A stretch of DNA of 64,000 nucleotides. It comes from Lachnospiraceae bacterium. Its GTDB lineage: Bacteria > Bacillota > Clostridia > Lachnospirales > Lachnospiraceae. Position 1 is the first letter of the stretch, and the number at the start of each line of letters is the position of its first letter. The translations under genes were made by a program, and so were the position numbers. The notes below the pieces were generated by a model. That model was not told the DNA's origin. It was given only the letters and a program-made list of their open reading frames with translations, and did not search any database. Positions 26,396 through 34,966 of this stretch are shown here, piece after piece. Where the stretch lies: the NCBI GenBank assembly GCA_015057825.1, contig SVDN01000012.1:1-64000 (forward strand), given 5' to 3'.

Positions 26396-28498
26396 TTATA
26401 TTTCGGCATCAAAATTTGTGCCTGTTGTCACATTTTCTTCCGATGCTTCGTTTTTTTCTTCCGGTTCTTCCGATTCCTCCGGTTCTATTCCTTTAACTTT
26501 GTTAAAGATTTTCATGAATTCCTTACCTGTGATTGTTTCTTTTTCAAGAAGGAATCCCGCTATTTCGTCAAGTGCCTCGCGGTTTTCACGCATAAGTTTT
26601 TTTGCTTCCTCGTAACACTCTGCCAAAAATACTCTGATTTCCTCATCAACTTCAGCAAGAGTTTTGTCCGAGCAATTGTAACGTGCGCCGCCGTCCAAGT
26701 ATTCGTTTTCGGTTTGAGCAAGACTCATAAGACCGAATTTCTTTGACATACCAAGCTGTGAAATCATGCTTCTTGCAAGCTGTGTGGCTCTTTCCATATC
26801 ATTTGCCGCACCACCGGTAAATGTACCGAATACAACTTCTTCTGCGGCGCGTCCGCCAAAGAATGTAACGATTCTTGTACGAAGCTCTTCATATGTATGA
26901 AGATAACGTTCTTCTTCCGGCACCTGCATGGTGTAACCCAATGCTCCCATGGTACGAGGTACGATTGTGATTTTCTGCACCGGCTCGGCATTTTTATCAA
27001 GAGCCGAAACAAGGGCATGTCCCACTTCGTGATATGCAACCATTTTCTTTTCTTTTTCGTTTAAGACTCTGTCTTTCTTTTCCTTACCGGCTATTACTAT
27101 TTCAACCGCTTCGAAAAGGTCTTTTTGGCTGATTGCACGTCTGTTTGCTTTAACCGCAATAATTGCGGCTTCGTTTATCATATTGGCAAGATCCGCACCA
27201 ACCGCACCGCTGGTTGCAAGGGCGATTTCGTGCAAATCCACCGTCTCATCCATCATTACGTTACGCGAATGAACTTTAAGTACTTCTTCACGTCCTTTTA
27301 AATCAGGCTTATCTACTATAATTCTTCTGTCAAAACGTCCCGGTCTGAGTAAAGCTTTGTCAAGAACTTCCGGTCTGTTGGTTGCTGCCAAGATAAATAT
27401 TGCTTTGGAAGAATCAAATCCGTCCATTTCCGAAAGCAACTGGTTTAAGGTCTGCTCTCTTTCGTCGTTTCCGCTGTATTTGGAATCACGGCTTTTACCT
27501 ATGGCATCAATTTCATCTATAAAGATTATACAAGGAGCAAGCTGCGCCGCCTGTTTGAAAAGCTCACGCACACGCTTTGCGCCCACACCTACAAACATTT
27601 CTACAAAGTCCGAACCGGAAATGGAAATGAAAGGTACTTTTCCTTCACCGGCTACCGCTCTGGCAAGAAGGGTTTTACCTGTACCCGGAGGTCCTACAAG
27701 AAGGGCACCCTTAGGAAGTTTTGCACCGATTGCGGAATATCTTCCCGGATTGTGGAGGAAATCAACGATTTCCACAAGACTTTCTTTTGCTTCATCCTGG
27801 CCCGCCACATCGTGGAAATTAACACCCGTTTGCTTTTGGACGTAGACCTTCGCATTGCTTTTGGTCATGCCCATAATACCGCCGCCCGCACCACCGCCGG
27901 CTCTTCTCATGATGAAGAAGAAAATCAGGTAGATGATAACGATAGGCAAAATGTATCCCACCAAAATGGTTGTAAACATGGACTGATTCTGGGCTTTTTC
28001 GCCCGACCAGTCTATATCCACGTCGTTTGCGTTCATTTCGCGAAGCTCTTTCATAAGATCATCGTCGTTTAACCACGTCGTCCAATAAGTGACATTTATT
28101 AAAGAATCTTCCGACTCCTTCGGTGTGATTTGAATTGTTCCCGCCTGGGTAAATACAAGGGACTCTATTTTGCCCTCTTCCAACATGTCAAGGAACTCGT
28201 TGTATGTAATCTCCTGGTTGGTTACGCTTGAATAAGCTCTGGAAATCGTATTCAGGAAAAACACAGCCATAACACCGATAAAAATAACCATCAAAATAAG
28301 GCTGATATTAATCGGCGGACGCTTACCTCCGCCACCGCCGTTATTTGGGCCTCCGTTATTGTATCCGTTATAACGTTTATATCCATCGGGTCCGTCGGCA
28401 TTGTTCATGCCTTGGCCGTTGTCATCGCTATATTGACCGCCCTTATAGCCGTCATCATTGTATTCGCCGTTTTTTTGCGGCTCGTTTTCGTCGTACAT
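26396..28498 (-). CDS. ftsH: ATP-dependent zinc metalloprotease FtsH
   Basis: The 700-residue membrane protease degrades damaged or regulatory membrane and soluble proteins. It starts with an unusual 60-residue hydrophilic Asn/Gly/Asp/Tyr-rich tail, then a first membrane helix (about 70-92), an extracytoplasmic domain, and a second helix. The AAA domain has Walker A GPPGTGKT near residue 270 and arginine-finger region [20 protein letters not shown]; the zinc site HEVGH is near 492. The ATG at 28498 has GAGGT upstream and is preferred to 28513. It is the first gene of the minus block and is followed by uvrC. Confidence 0.97.
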   Translation of the reverse strand: MYDENEPQKNGEYNDDGYKGGQYSDDNGQGMNNADGPDGYKRYNGYNNGGPNNGGGGGKRPPINISLILMVIFIGVMAVFFLNTISRAYSSVTNQEITYNEFLDMLEEGKIESLVFTQAGTIQITPKESEDSLINVTYWTTWLNDDDLMKELREMNANDVDIDWSGEKAQNQSMFTTILVGYILPIVIIYLIFFFIMRRAGGGAGGGIMGMTKSNAKVYVQKQTGVNFHDVAGQDEAKESLVEIVDFLHNPGRYSAIGAKLPKGALLVGPPGTGKTLLARAVAGEGKVPFISISGSDFVEMFVGVGAKRVRELFKQAAQLAPCIIFIDEIDAIGKSRDSKYSGNDEREQTLNQLLSEMDGFDSSKAIFILAATNRPEVLDKALLRPGRFDRRIIVDKPDLKGREEVLKVHSRNVMMDETVDLHEIALATSGAVGADLANMINEAAIIAVKANRRAISQKDLFEAVEIVIAGKEKKDRVLNEKEKKMVAYHEVGHALVSALDKNAEPVQKITIVPRTMGALGYTMQVPEEERYLHTYEELRTRIVTFFGGRAAEEVVFGTFTGGAANDMERATQLARSMISQLGMSKKFGLMSLAQTENEYLDGGARYNCSDKTLAEVDEEIRVFLAECYEEAKKLMRENREALDEIAGFLLEKETITGKEFMKIFNKVKGIEPEESEEPEEKNEASEENVTTGTNFDAEI

Positions 28499-28537
28499 AA
28501 AAACCTCTTTCATGCGTTTAAACGCTCAATATAAATC

Positions 28538-28566
28538 ATTATAAATTTAGAACGCTTATAAATCAA
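28538..28566 (-). promoter_or_regulatory. Predicted ftsH promoter
   Basis: TTGATT (28561-28566) and a perfect TATAAT (28538-28543) are 17 bp apart on the minus strand, about 40 bp upstream of the ftsH start codon. Confidence 0.65.
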
Positions 28567-28698
28567 GAATTCCGCTTCAATTTTCAAATATTATTCATAT
28601 TTTATTTTCATGCTTTTCAAAAATCTATTAAAATTTCACTTTTTTCTAAAAAAAGTTCATTTAAACCCCATTTGCCCTATGAGAAGATTTTTTTATCG

Positions 28699-28780
28699 AA
28701 TACGGCACGCAAGGCTGTATTGGGGTGCCGGTGGTGTGAGTGCCGGCAAAAAACACAAAGCGATAGCTTGGGGAAAGGAT
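28699..28780 (+). ncRNA. Structured, G+C-rich 5' leader of unknown class
   Basis: Between ftsH and the beta-helix lipoprotein gene the DNA changes from very A+T-rich to G+C-rich. AATACGGC (28699-28706) pairs with GCTGTATT (28714-28721). GCCGG (28727-28731) pairs with CCGGC (28743-28747). CGGCAC (28703-28708) could instead pair with GTGCCG (28725-28730), so two competing folds are possible. A third small hairpin (AAGC-GATA-GCTT) comes just before the ribosome-site region GGGGAAAGGATG. I compared it from memory with c-di-GMP, c-di-AMP, SAM, TPP, glycine, guanidine and other riboswitch cores and found no match. It may be a leader with a regulatory fold or only a stable hairpin. Confidence 0.4.
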
Positions 28781-28791
28781 GATTAATTTTT

Positions 28792-30945
28792 ATGAAGATG
28801 AGAAAACTCTATGCTTCCGGACTTGCCCTTGTCATGACCCTGACCATGGCAGCATGCGGAGGCAACGCGGGCTCTGATACTTCTGCGGATTATTCCGAAG
28901 AAGTTGCCCCAAATTATTTGGGAACTTTTATTCCTACATTTTCAAGCAGATCCGGCGATTCTTATACAGTCGGACTTTACGTACAAGGTAACGATGTAAT
29001 CGGCGATTACTCTTACCTTACTGACTTTGCAGACGATGGCGATTCATCGGTAGATGTTAAAGATTTACAGATTGACGCCGAAGGCAGCGGATTTACCGCT
29101 ATAGCCGTTCAAGGAACCGAAGAAACCGGTGCATCCAATGTAAACATCTCTAATGTTGAATTGAATATTTCAGACGATTCGGACGGTTCCAATGCCTGCG
29201 ATTTTACCGGGTTGGGAACCGGAATTGTTGCATCGGGTGCTACGGAAAATGCACACATCTCATTAAACATCGACAACACAACAATCAATGCGGACGGCTT
29301 TGGTCGCGATGGTATCATCGTTGATGATTATGCGGATGCAATTATTACAAACTCAACATTTACATCACTTGGCGGCAATACGCTTCCTAATGCGGGAGAA
29401 GTATACGACGGATACCTTAATACCGCAAAACAGGCATTTATGCTCGCTCCACCTTGGATTTTAGGTATTACCGGCGGTTCACGCGTTGCCAATGTACTTG
29501 GTGATTACAGCTCACTTACGGTTGTTGATTCAACAATGAAAGCAGGCGCATGGGCAGTTCTTTCAACAGATGACTGTACAGAACCTGTGGTTAACAGCGT
29601 AAATTCAGAACTCATTGTTGCAAAAGCTGATGAAGAAGGCGGTATCAACGGCGGTGCCGATCTCTTTGGTTACGACTACAACTATGGTAGCGGTTACGGC
29701 ACATATGCAATCGGTGATGCAATCGAAAACTTCTACGGCACAACATTCACAGGTGTAACATACGCTACAATCCTTACAGGCGGTAAGCTTTACTTTGGTG
29801 CAAGCTATGCCGGACTTGAGCTTAAAAACGGTACGGGTGATGTTATCTACACATACGATGGTGAAGCCAAAGACACTGAAGTAAACGGTGTTTGGGGCAT
29901 CATGGATCATCAGGGCGGTACAGCAACTCTTGACAAAGGCTCGGTTTGGAACACGGAAGAAGCAGTTCTTTTAAAGAAAGGCACCAACGAAACAACATTC
30001 AACGTTACAGGTGCCGAACTTAATTCCAAGAGCGGAATTATCTTCCAGGCAATGGATGATGATGACGGATACGGTGCTACACCATTCTCATCAACAGCTC
30101 TTTGCTTAAACGGCGAAGAATGGGGCATGCCTACATTCTCAAGCGGATGGCGTGAACAAGCTTCATCAGCGGGTCTTCCGAGCGCAGTAGGTTCAAGAGC
30201 AAACGGCGGTGCCGTTGTAACAACGCTCAACCTCACATCATCGGAATACACAGGTGATGTATTTAACGGCTATGGCTCGGGTGAAGGAAAAGACGCTTCG
30301 GGTATCGCCGTAAACCTTGATGGAACAACACTTAACGGTGCTATTTCTTCAACAGATACAATCCACGGTATGCCTTACTCGGAAGAAGCAGTTGCTTATC
30401 TTGATTCACTTGCCAAAGAATACGGCACAGGTATCAACCCACAGGGTGATGAAACATATACCGTTAAATACGCTCTTCTTGATAAAGACGGCAAAGTAAC
30501 GGAAGATAAATCACAGGCTGCTTACATTCAGTTCCTTGAATTCACAATGAACGAAGTTTACATGATCGGACAGGTTATCAACTTCCAAGCAGCAGGTGCC
30601 ACAACAGAAGTTAACCTTACAAACGGCGCTAACTGGAATGTAACAAAAGATTCTTATCTTACATACCTTAATGTTGCCGAAGGATGCACTGTTACAATCG
30701 CTGACGGTGTAACTCTTTACATCGACGGACAGGCTTATACAGGCACAATCGCAGCAGGTACATACGGTACACAGTATGTTGCAGGCGATGATGCGGGCGC
30801 AGGCGATATGATGCCGGGTGGTCCGGGCGGTCCGGACGGAATGCCTGGTGGTCCGGGAGGTGATGCAGCTACTGATGATACAGAAACCGCAGAACCTGTA
30901 CTTAACACAGCCAACAAGGTAATGCTTACAGTTAAGAAATTATAA
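28792..30945 (+). CDS. Beta-helix surface lipoprotein, carbohydrate-binding-like
   Basis: The 717-residue protein starts with a signal peptide ending in the lipobox TMAAC (Cys22), so it is exported and lipid-anchored. The body is rich in Gly, Asn, Thr, Asp and Val with short repeating strands, the pattern of a right-handed parallel beta-helix. A Gly/Pro/Met/Asp-rich segment (MMPGGPGGPDGMPGGPGG) lies near the C-terminus, as I recall for polysaccharide-binding proteins of the Cthe_2159 type. Its middle and end (about residues 205-330 and 600-660) align with the signal-less protein of 40233-41642, for example GWAALSTE against AWAVLSTD. No catalytic residues can be named. It is monocistronic, between a structured leader and a strong terminator. 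Its base composition is somewhat richer in ACA/GGC codons than its neighbours, perhaps a sign of high expression. Confidence 0.75.
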   Translation: MKMRKLYASGLALVMTLTMAACGGNAGSDTSADYSEEVAPNYLGTFIPTFSSRSGDSYTVGLYVQGNDVIGDYSYLTDFADDGDSSVDVKDLQIDAEGSGFTAIAVQGTEETGASNVNISNVELNISDDSDGSNACDFTGLGTGIVASGATENAHISLNIDNTTINADGFGRDGIIVDDYADAIITNSTFTSLGGNTLPNAGEVYDGYLNTAKQAFMLAPPWILGITGGSRVANVLGDYSSLTVVDSTMKAGAWAVLSTDDCTEPVVNSVNSELIVAKADEEGGINGGADLFGYDYNYGSGYGTYAIGDAIENFYGTTFTGVTYATILTGGKLYFGASYAGLELKNGTGDVIYTYDGEAKDTEVNGVWGIMDHQGGTATLDKGSVWNTEEAVLLKKGTNETTFNVTGAELNSKSGIIFQAMDDDDGYGATPFSSTALCLNGEEWGMPTFSSGWREQASSAGLPSAVGSRANGGAVVTTLNLTSSEYTGDVFNGYGSGEGKDASGIAVNLDGTTLNGAISSTDTIHGMPYSEEAVAYLDSLAKEYGTGINPQGDETYTVKYALLDKDGKVTEDKSQAAYIQFLEFTMNEVYMIGQVINFQAAGATTEVNLTNGANWNVTKDSYLTYLNVAEGCTVTIADGVTLYIDGQAYTGTIAAGTYGTQYVAGDDAGAGDMMPGGPGGPDGMPGGPGGDAATDDTETAEPVLNTANKVMLTVKKL

Positions 30946-30970
30946 CCCCTCCATTTTTATAAAGTATGCT

Positions 30971-31024
30971 AAAAGGCTGTCGCTATGGATGATTAAATCA
31001 TCTAAGCGACAGCCCTTTTCTTTT
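30971..31024. terminator. Bidirectional terminator between two lipoprotein genes
   Basis: GGCTGTCGCT (30975-30984) pairs with AGCGACAGCC (31004-31013); an inner stem GATGATT/AATCATC extends it. A and T runs flank the stem, so it serves both convergent genes. Confidence 0.9.
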
Positions 31025-31027
31025 AGA

Positions 31028-31741
31028 TTAATCGTTTGTAAACATCTCGACCGTGTAAGTGTTTTCTCCGATATTTCCCGTTTTTAATATTTTATCCGCG
31101 TTATTTTTGTTGTATACAAAAGCCGTTAATGTAATTTTTTCTATCTTTGCACTGTCAGCCCCGCATGTAAGCTTTATGGATGACAGGATGGAATTGTCAT
31201 TGTATTCCGATTCAAGCAAATGACTGTACCAGCCGATTCCGTCAGGTTGATTAATATCGTCGTAAGTCCAAAGCTCAAGATAGTTCTTAAAGCTTGTATT
31301 GTTATCACCGTAAGCGTTTTCATCGGATGGCTTTAAAACGATTCCCGATAATTTGTTTCCGTCTTTTAAGGCAATTTCAAGCTTATATCCGATTTTGTAA
31401 TTGTCTTTGTTTTCAAGCGCGTCATAGTATTTGTTCCATGCTTCTTTTTGAGCCATATTCAAAGAATCTTCGTCGCTTAAATATACCTCAAAGCTTGCTA
31501 TATCTTCCGTCGGTGTAAAGTAGAAAGATTCCTTTGTGCTTGCTTTTGTTTTAGAGTTTCCGTTTGCATTGTACATAGAGATTGCAATTTCCGGGTCCGT
31601 GTATTCTTCTTCATCCTCATCATCAACCACTATTGTTTCAATTTCAACCTCAGGCTCTTTTTCCTCCTCTGCGTCTGCGCAGGCTGTAAGCAAGCCAAAG
31701 GCAAGCATAGCCATGAATGCAATTATTATTTTATTTTTCAT
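31028..31741 (-). CDS. Lipoprotein of unknown function
   Basis: The 237-residue protein has a signal peptide and lipobox LLTAC (Cys21), then an extremely acidic linker (about residues 24-50) and a folded C-terminal part rich in polar residues and beta-strand patterns (FYFTPTEDIASFEVYLSDED, KIEKITLTAFVYN). I do not recognise a family. Outward-facing location is likely. It stands alone, with its own promoter and a shared terminator, and converges with the beta-helix lipoprotein gene. Confidence 0.75.
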   Translation of the reverse strand: MKNKIIIAFMAMLAFGLLTACADAEEEKEPEVEIETIVVDDEDEEEYTDPEIAISMYNANGNSKTKASTKESFYFTPTEDIASFEVYLSDEDSLNMAQKEAWNKYYDALENKDNYKIGYKLEIALKDGNKLSGIVLKPSDENAYGDNNTSFKNYLELWTYDDINQPDGIGWYSHLLESEYNDNSILSSIKLTCGADSAKIEKITLTAFVYNKNNADKILKTGNIGENTYTVEMFTND

Positions 31742-31777
31742 CTTATCCTACCTCTTTGTTTTTATTTATGCTTAGTT

Positions 31778-31806
31778 ATAATACAATAAAAGCCGAAGCT
31801 TGTCGA
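31778..31806 (-). promoter_or_regulatory. Predicted promoter of the lipoprotein gene
   Basis: TCGACA (31801-31806) and TATTAT (31778-31783) are separated by 17 bp on the minus strand. Confidence 0.55.
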
Positions 31807-31837
31807 TATTTACTAAAGTCAAAATAATTATGTTATC

Positions 31838-31866
31838 TTGAAAGAAAGTCGGCACAAGCTTATAAT
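31838..31866 (+). promoter_or_regulatory. Promoter of the DUF4317 gene
   Basis: TTGAAA (31838-31843) and a perfect TATAAT (31861-31866) are separated by 17 bp, about 70 bp upstream of the start codon. Confidence 0.7.
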
Positions 31867-31935
31867 CTTATTCATTCGGATAGTTTAAATTTTGAAAATG
31901 CCCGCTTAGTTTAAGGGGCAAATAAGGAGAATAAA

Positions 31936-33054
31936 ATGATAAAAAAAGAAATTGCCGAAATCAAAAAACAGTTCACTCCGGACAGATGCTCAATCATACG
32001 TATTTGCGGTTGCTATGTGGACGGAGAAAGAAATAAAGTTTCGACTTTTAAAGAAGCTTTTCTTTCTTTGCCGGAAGAAGAAACATTTAAATATTTTGAG
32101 ATATTCAGAAAGACCTTGTCCGGAAGTCTGGGCAAAAACCTTTTGAATATGGAATTTCCAATTGAAGCGGAAGAAGAAGGAGGCACGCAAAACTTCCTTA
32201 TGAAGCTCAGAGACAGTGCCTTAACCGATGACAGTCTTTTGGATGAGTTTTACAACAAGATAATCGAAAACTATTATCACAGCGGAAGCTACTTGATTTT
32301 ACTTATTTATGACAATTACGATATTCCGGGACGCACAAGCGACGGACTTGAAATGGATGATGCATCCGATGAAGTATACAAATATATGCTTTGCTCTGTC
32401 TGCCCGGTAGACCTTGAAAAGCCGGGTCTTACATATGATGCAAACAAGGAGACTTTCGTAAACAAAATAAGAAATTGGCTGGTAGGTGCTCCGGGACTCG
32501 GATTTATCTTCCCTGCCTTTAACGACAGAAGCACGGATATTCACAATGTCTTGTACTACACAAAATCCGCCGAAGAAATCCACGAAGATTTCATTGACTC
32601 TATCCTTGGTTGTAAAGAGCCTTTAACCGCAGGAAGCCAAAAAGACAGCTTCCATGCCCTTATAGAAGAAACTTTGGAAGATAGTTGCGACTTGGAAACA
32701 GTCAAAAACATTCACGAAAAACTTAATGAAATTATCGACGAAAACAAAGACGAACCGGCTCCCGTAATTTTGGATAAGGCCGAAATCAAAACTCTTTTCG
32801 GAGCCAGCGGTGTATCCGCAGAAAAAATGGAAAAATTTGATAAGAAATTCGATGATGAATTGGGCGAAAAATCGGAAGTCTACGCTTCCAATATCGCAGC
32901 CCTTCGAAGCTTCGACATCAAAACTCCCGATGTTGTGGTGAAGGTGAATCCCGAGCGTATGGATTTGGTCGAAACAAGAGAAATAGACGGAAAGAAATGT
33001 TTGGTTATCGAAATAAACGATGATGTAACGGTTAACGGAATTAATATAAAATAA
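31936..33054 (+). CDS. DUF4317 family protein
   Basis: The 372-residue protein starts MIKKEIAEIKKQFTPDRCSI and continues IRICGCYVDGERNKV, the opening I know for the DUF4317 family of Firmicutes, whose function is unknown. There is no signal peptide or membrane helix. The N-terminal half mixes strands and helices with Cys-containing motifs (ICGCY, CSVCPVDL), and the C-terminal half is helical and acidic, ending in a short beta-rich tail (KCLVIEINDDVTV). AGGAGA precedes the ATG. It is monocistronic with clear promoter and terminator. Confidence 0.85.
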   Translation: MIKKEIAEIKKQFTPDRCSIIRICGCYVDGERNKVSTFKEAFLSLPEEETFKYFEIFRKTLSGSLGKNLLNMEFPIEAEEEGGTQNFLMKLRDSALTDDSLLDEFYNKIIENYYHSGSYLILLIYDNYDIPGRTSDGLEMDDASDEVYKYMLCSVCPVDLEKPGLTYDANKETFVNKIRNWLVGAPGLGFIFPAFNDRSTDIHNVLYYTKSAEEIHEDFIDSILGCKEPLTAGSQKDSFHALIEETLEDSCDLETVKNIHEKLNEIIDENKDEPAPVILDKAEIKTLFGASGVSAEKMEKFDKKFDDELGEKSEVYASNIAALRSFDIKTPDVVVKVNPERMDLVETREIDGKKCLVIEINDDVTVNGINIK

Positions 33055-33082
33055 GGGCATAGCTCGTAACAAATACTAAAAG

Positions 33083-33147
33083 AAAAACCGCTGAAATGAT
33101 GATATGTACCCAGAATCCCGGACACATATCAATTTCAGTGGTTTTTT
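33083..33147. terminator. Bidirectional terminator after the DUF4317 gene
   Basis: ACCGCTGAAAT and GATATGT pair with ACATATC and ATTTCAGTGGT around a loop near 33108-33122, with A and T runs outside. It separates the DUF4317 gene from the antiporter gene on the other strand. Confidence 0.85.
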
Positions 33148-33166
33148 AATTCATATTATCTTTATA

Positions 33167-34852
33167 TTACTGATTTTTAGCCGCTTCTTTGGCTGCCTTT
33201 TTAGCCGCTCCGGCTTGCATTCTGTCCCATTTTGTAAAGTGTCTTATAATTGCCAGTGTTAAGATCATAAGTCCTATGCCGATTACTATTGATACAACCG
33301 CGCATACCGCAAATGATGGTATAACTTTCTGCAAGAAACCTGCTATAAGGTAGTTTACGGCAGAAACCGCAGCAACGGTCAAAGCATACGGCAACTGGGT
33401 GGATACGTGGTTTACATGATCGCATCCCGCACCGGCCGATGACATAATCGTGGTATCGGAAATAGGTGAACAATGGTCACCGCAAACAGCACCTGCAAGG
33501 CATGCCGAAATTGCAATTATCGATATTGTTGAGTTTGCATTTCCGAATACAGCGCAAACAATAGGAATAAGAATACCGAATGTACCCCAGCTTGTTCCCG
33601 TAGCAAATGCCATAAGCATTGCAACGATAAAGATTATTACAGGAAGGAATAACTGGAAGTGTTCTGCGCTTCCTGCCATAACCGTTTCCACAAAGTCTGT
33701 TGCGCCAAGGAGTCCTGTCATTGCTTTAAGTGACCAGGCAAATGTAAGAATTATGATTGCAGGTACCATGGCAATGAATCCCTTTGGAATACTTTCCATA
33801 AAGCTCTTAAATGAAAGCACTCTTCTGCAAAGATAGAAGATTAAGGTAATTATAAGAGCAACAAAGGCTCCGGACATAAGGCCTACGGATGCATCCGAAT
33901 TTGCAAAAGCATCTATAAAGTTTGCACCTTCGAAGAAACCGCCGGTATAAATCATTCCGACTACGCAGCATATAATAAGTACGATTACAGGGAATACAAG
34001 GTCGATAACGCCCGCTCTTGGGTTTTTAACAACATCGTCTGTTTTGTGTCTTGTACCCGATGTAAATAAATCATCGTTTGTTTTTGCATTCCATTCGTGC
34101 TTTTTCATAGGTCCGAAATCTATCTGTGAAATCGCAAGGAAAATAATCATTACAAAGGTAAGTATTGAATAAAAGTTAAACGGAATTGCACTTACAAATA
34201 CCGCTATACCGTTTTGTCCTTCAACAAGGCCCGAAACCGCCGCAGCCCATGATGAAATAGGTGCTATCATACAAATAGGAGCCGCCGTTGCATCAATAAT
34301 ATACGCAAGTTTTGCTCTTGAAATCTTGTGTGAATCCGTAACCGGTTTCATAACTGAACCAACCGTCAGGCAGTTGAAATAATCGTCAATAAAGATTACA
34401 ACGCCGAGAATGAATGTTGCAAGCATGGCGCTTTTTCTTGATTTAATGTGCTTAACCGCCCATTCACCGTAAGCTGCCGAACCACCGGCTTTGTTAATAA
34501 CGCTGACCAATATTCCCAATAATACCAGGAATACTATGATACCCATATTCCATTTGTCCGTAAGAGAAGCTACGATACCGTCGTTTAATACCGTTTCCAA
34601 AGCTCTTACCGGATGGAATCCCGTGTAGAAAAGGGCTCCTGAAATAATACCGATAAGCAAAGAACTGTAAACTTCTTTTGTGATCAAAGCCAAGACAATG
34701 GCTATAATAGGCGGAACCATTGACCAAAGAGTTGCCACCATAGTGTCCGCTGCTTCCTGACCGCCGCCTTTAATGCCGGCAACAATCCAGATAGCAACAA
34801 TTACTGCCGCAGCAATAATGTACTTCAGATATTTCTTTTTGTTGGTGCTCAT
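33167..34852 (-). CDS. NhaC-family Na+/H+ antiporter
   Basis: The 561-residue membrane protein has about twelve to thirteen predicted helices and motifs of the NhaC/Na_H_antiporter family, such as FIDDYFNCLTVGSVM, PISSWAAAVSGLV and GDHCSPISDTTIMSSAGAGCDH. It should exchange sodium for protons, or act as an ion-coupled carrier for an organic acid as some NhaC members do. GGAGGAG precedes the ATG at 34852; an in-frame ATG at 34921 overlaps the promoter and is rejected. The C-terminus is basic and Ala/Lys-rich. It lies downstream of the two-component genes but has its own promoter. Confidence 0.93.
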   Translation of the reverse strand: MSTNKKKYLKYIIAAAVIVAIWIVAGIKGGGQEAADTMVATLWSMVPPIIAIVLALITKEVYSSLLIGIISGALFYTGFHPVRALETVLNDGIVASLTDKWNMGIIVFLVLLGILVSVINKAGGSAAYGEWAVKHIKSRKSAMLATFILGVVIFIDDYFNCLTVGSVMKPVTDSHKISRAKLAYIIDATAAPICMIAPISSWAAAVSGLVEGQNGIAVFVSAIPFNFYSILTFVMIIFLAISQIDFGPMKKHEWNAKTNDDLFTSGTRHKTDDVVKNPRAGVIDLVFPVIVLIICCVVGMIYTGGFFEGANFIDAFANSDASVGLMSGAFVALIITLIFYLCRRVLSFKSFMESIPKGFIAMVPAIIILTFAWSLKAMTGLLGATDFVETVMAGSAEHFQLFLPVIIFIVAMLMAFATGTSWGTFGILIPIVCAVFGNANSTISIIAISACLAGAVCGDHCSPISDTTIMSSAGAGCDHVNHVSTQLPYALTVAAVSAVNYLIAGFLQKVIPSFAVCAVVSIVIGIGLMILTLAIIRHFTKWDRMQAGAAKKAAKEAAKNQ

Positions 34853-34889
34853 TTTGCACTCCTCCCGATAATTATAAACATTAAAAGAT

Positions 34890-34918
34890 ATTTTACAGTA
34901 AATCACTGACAAAATCAA
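34890..34918 (-). promoter_or_regulatory. Predicted promoter of the NhaC antiporter gene
   Basis: TTGATT (34913-34918) and TAAAAT (34890-34895) are 17 bp apart on the minus strand. A second possible -10, TATAAT, is nearer the gene. Confidence 0.55.
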
Positions 34919-34966
34919 CAAGTATATTGCCGTAGGCGCACATTTGTTTTTCTGAATGGTACTTAT

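Noticed and set aside
28699-28780. Cyclic-di-GMP riboswitch
   Set aside because: The fragment ACGCAAGGC recalls part of that class, but the conserved GGCAAACC and the paired core are missing.
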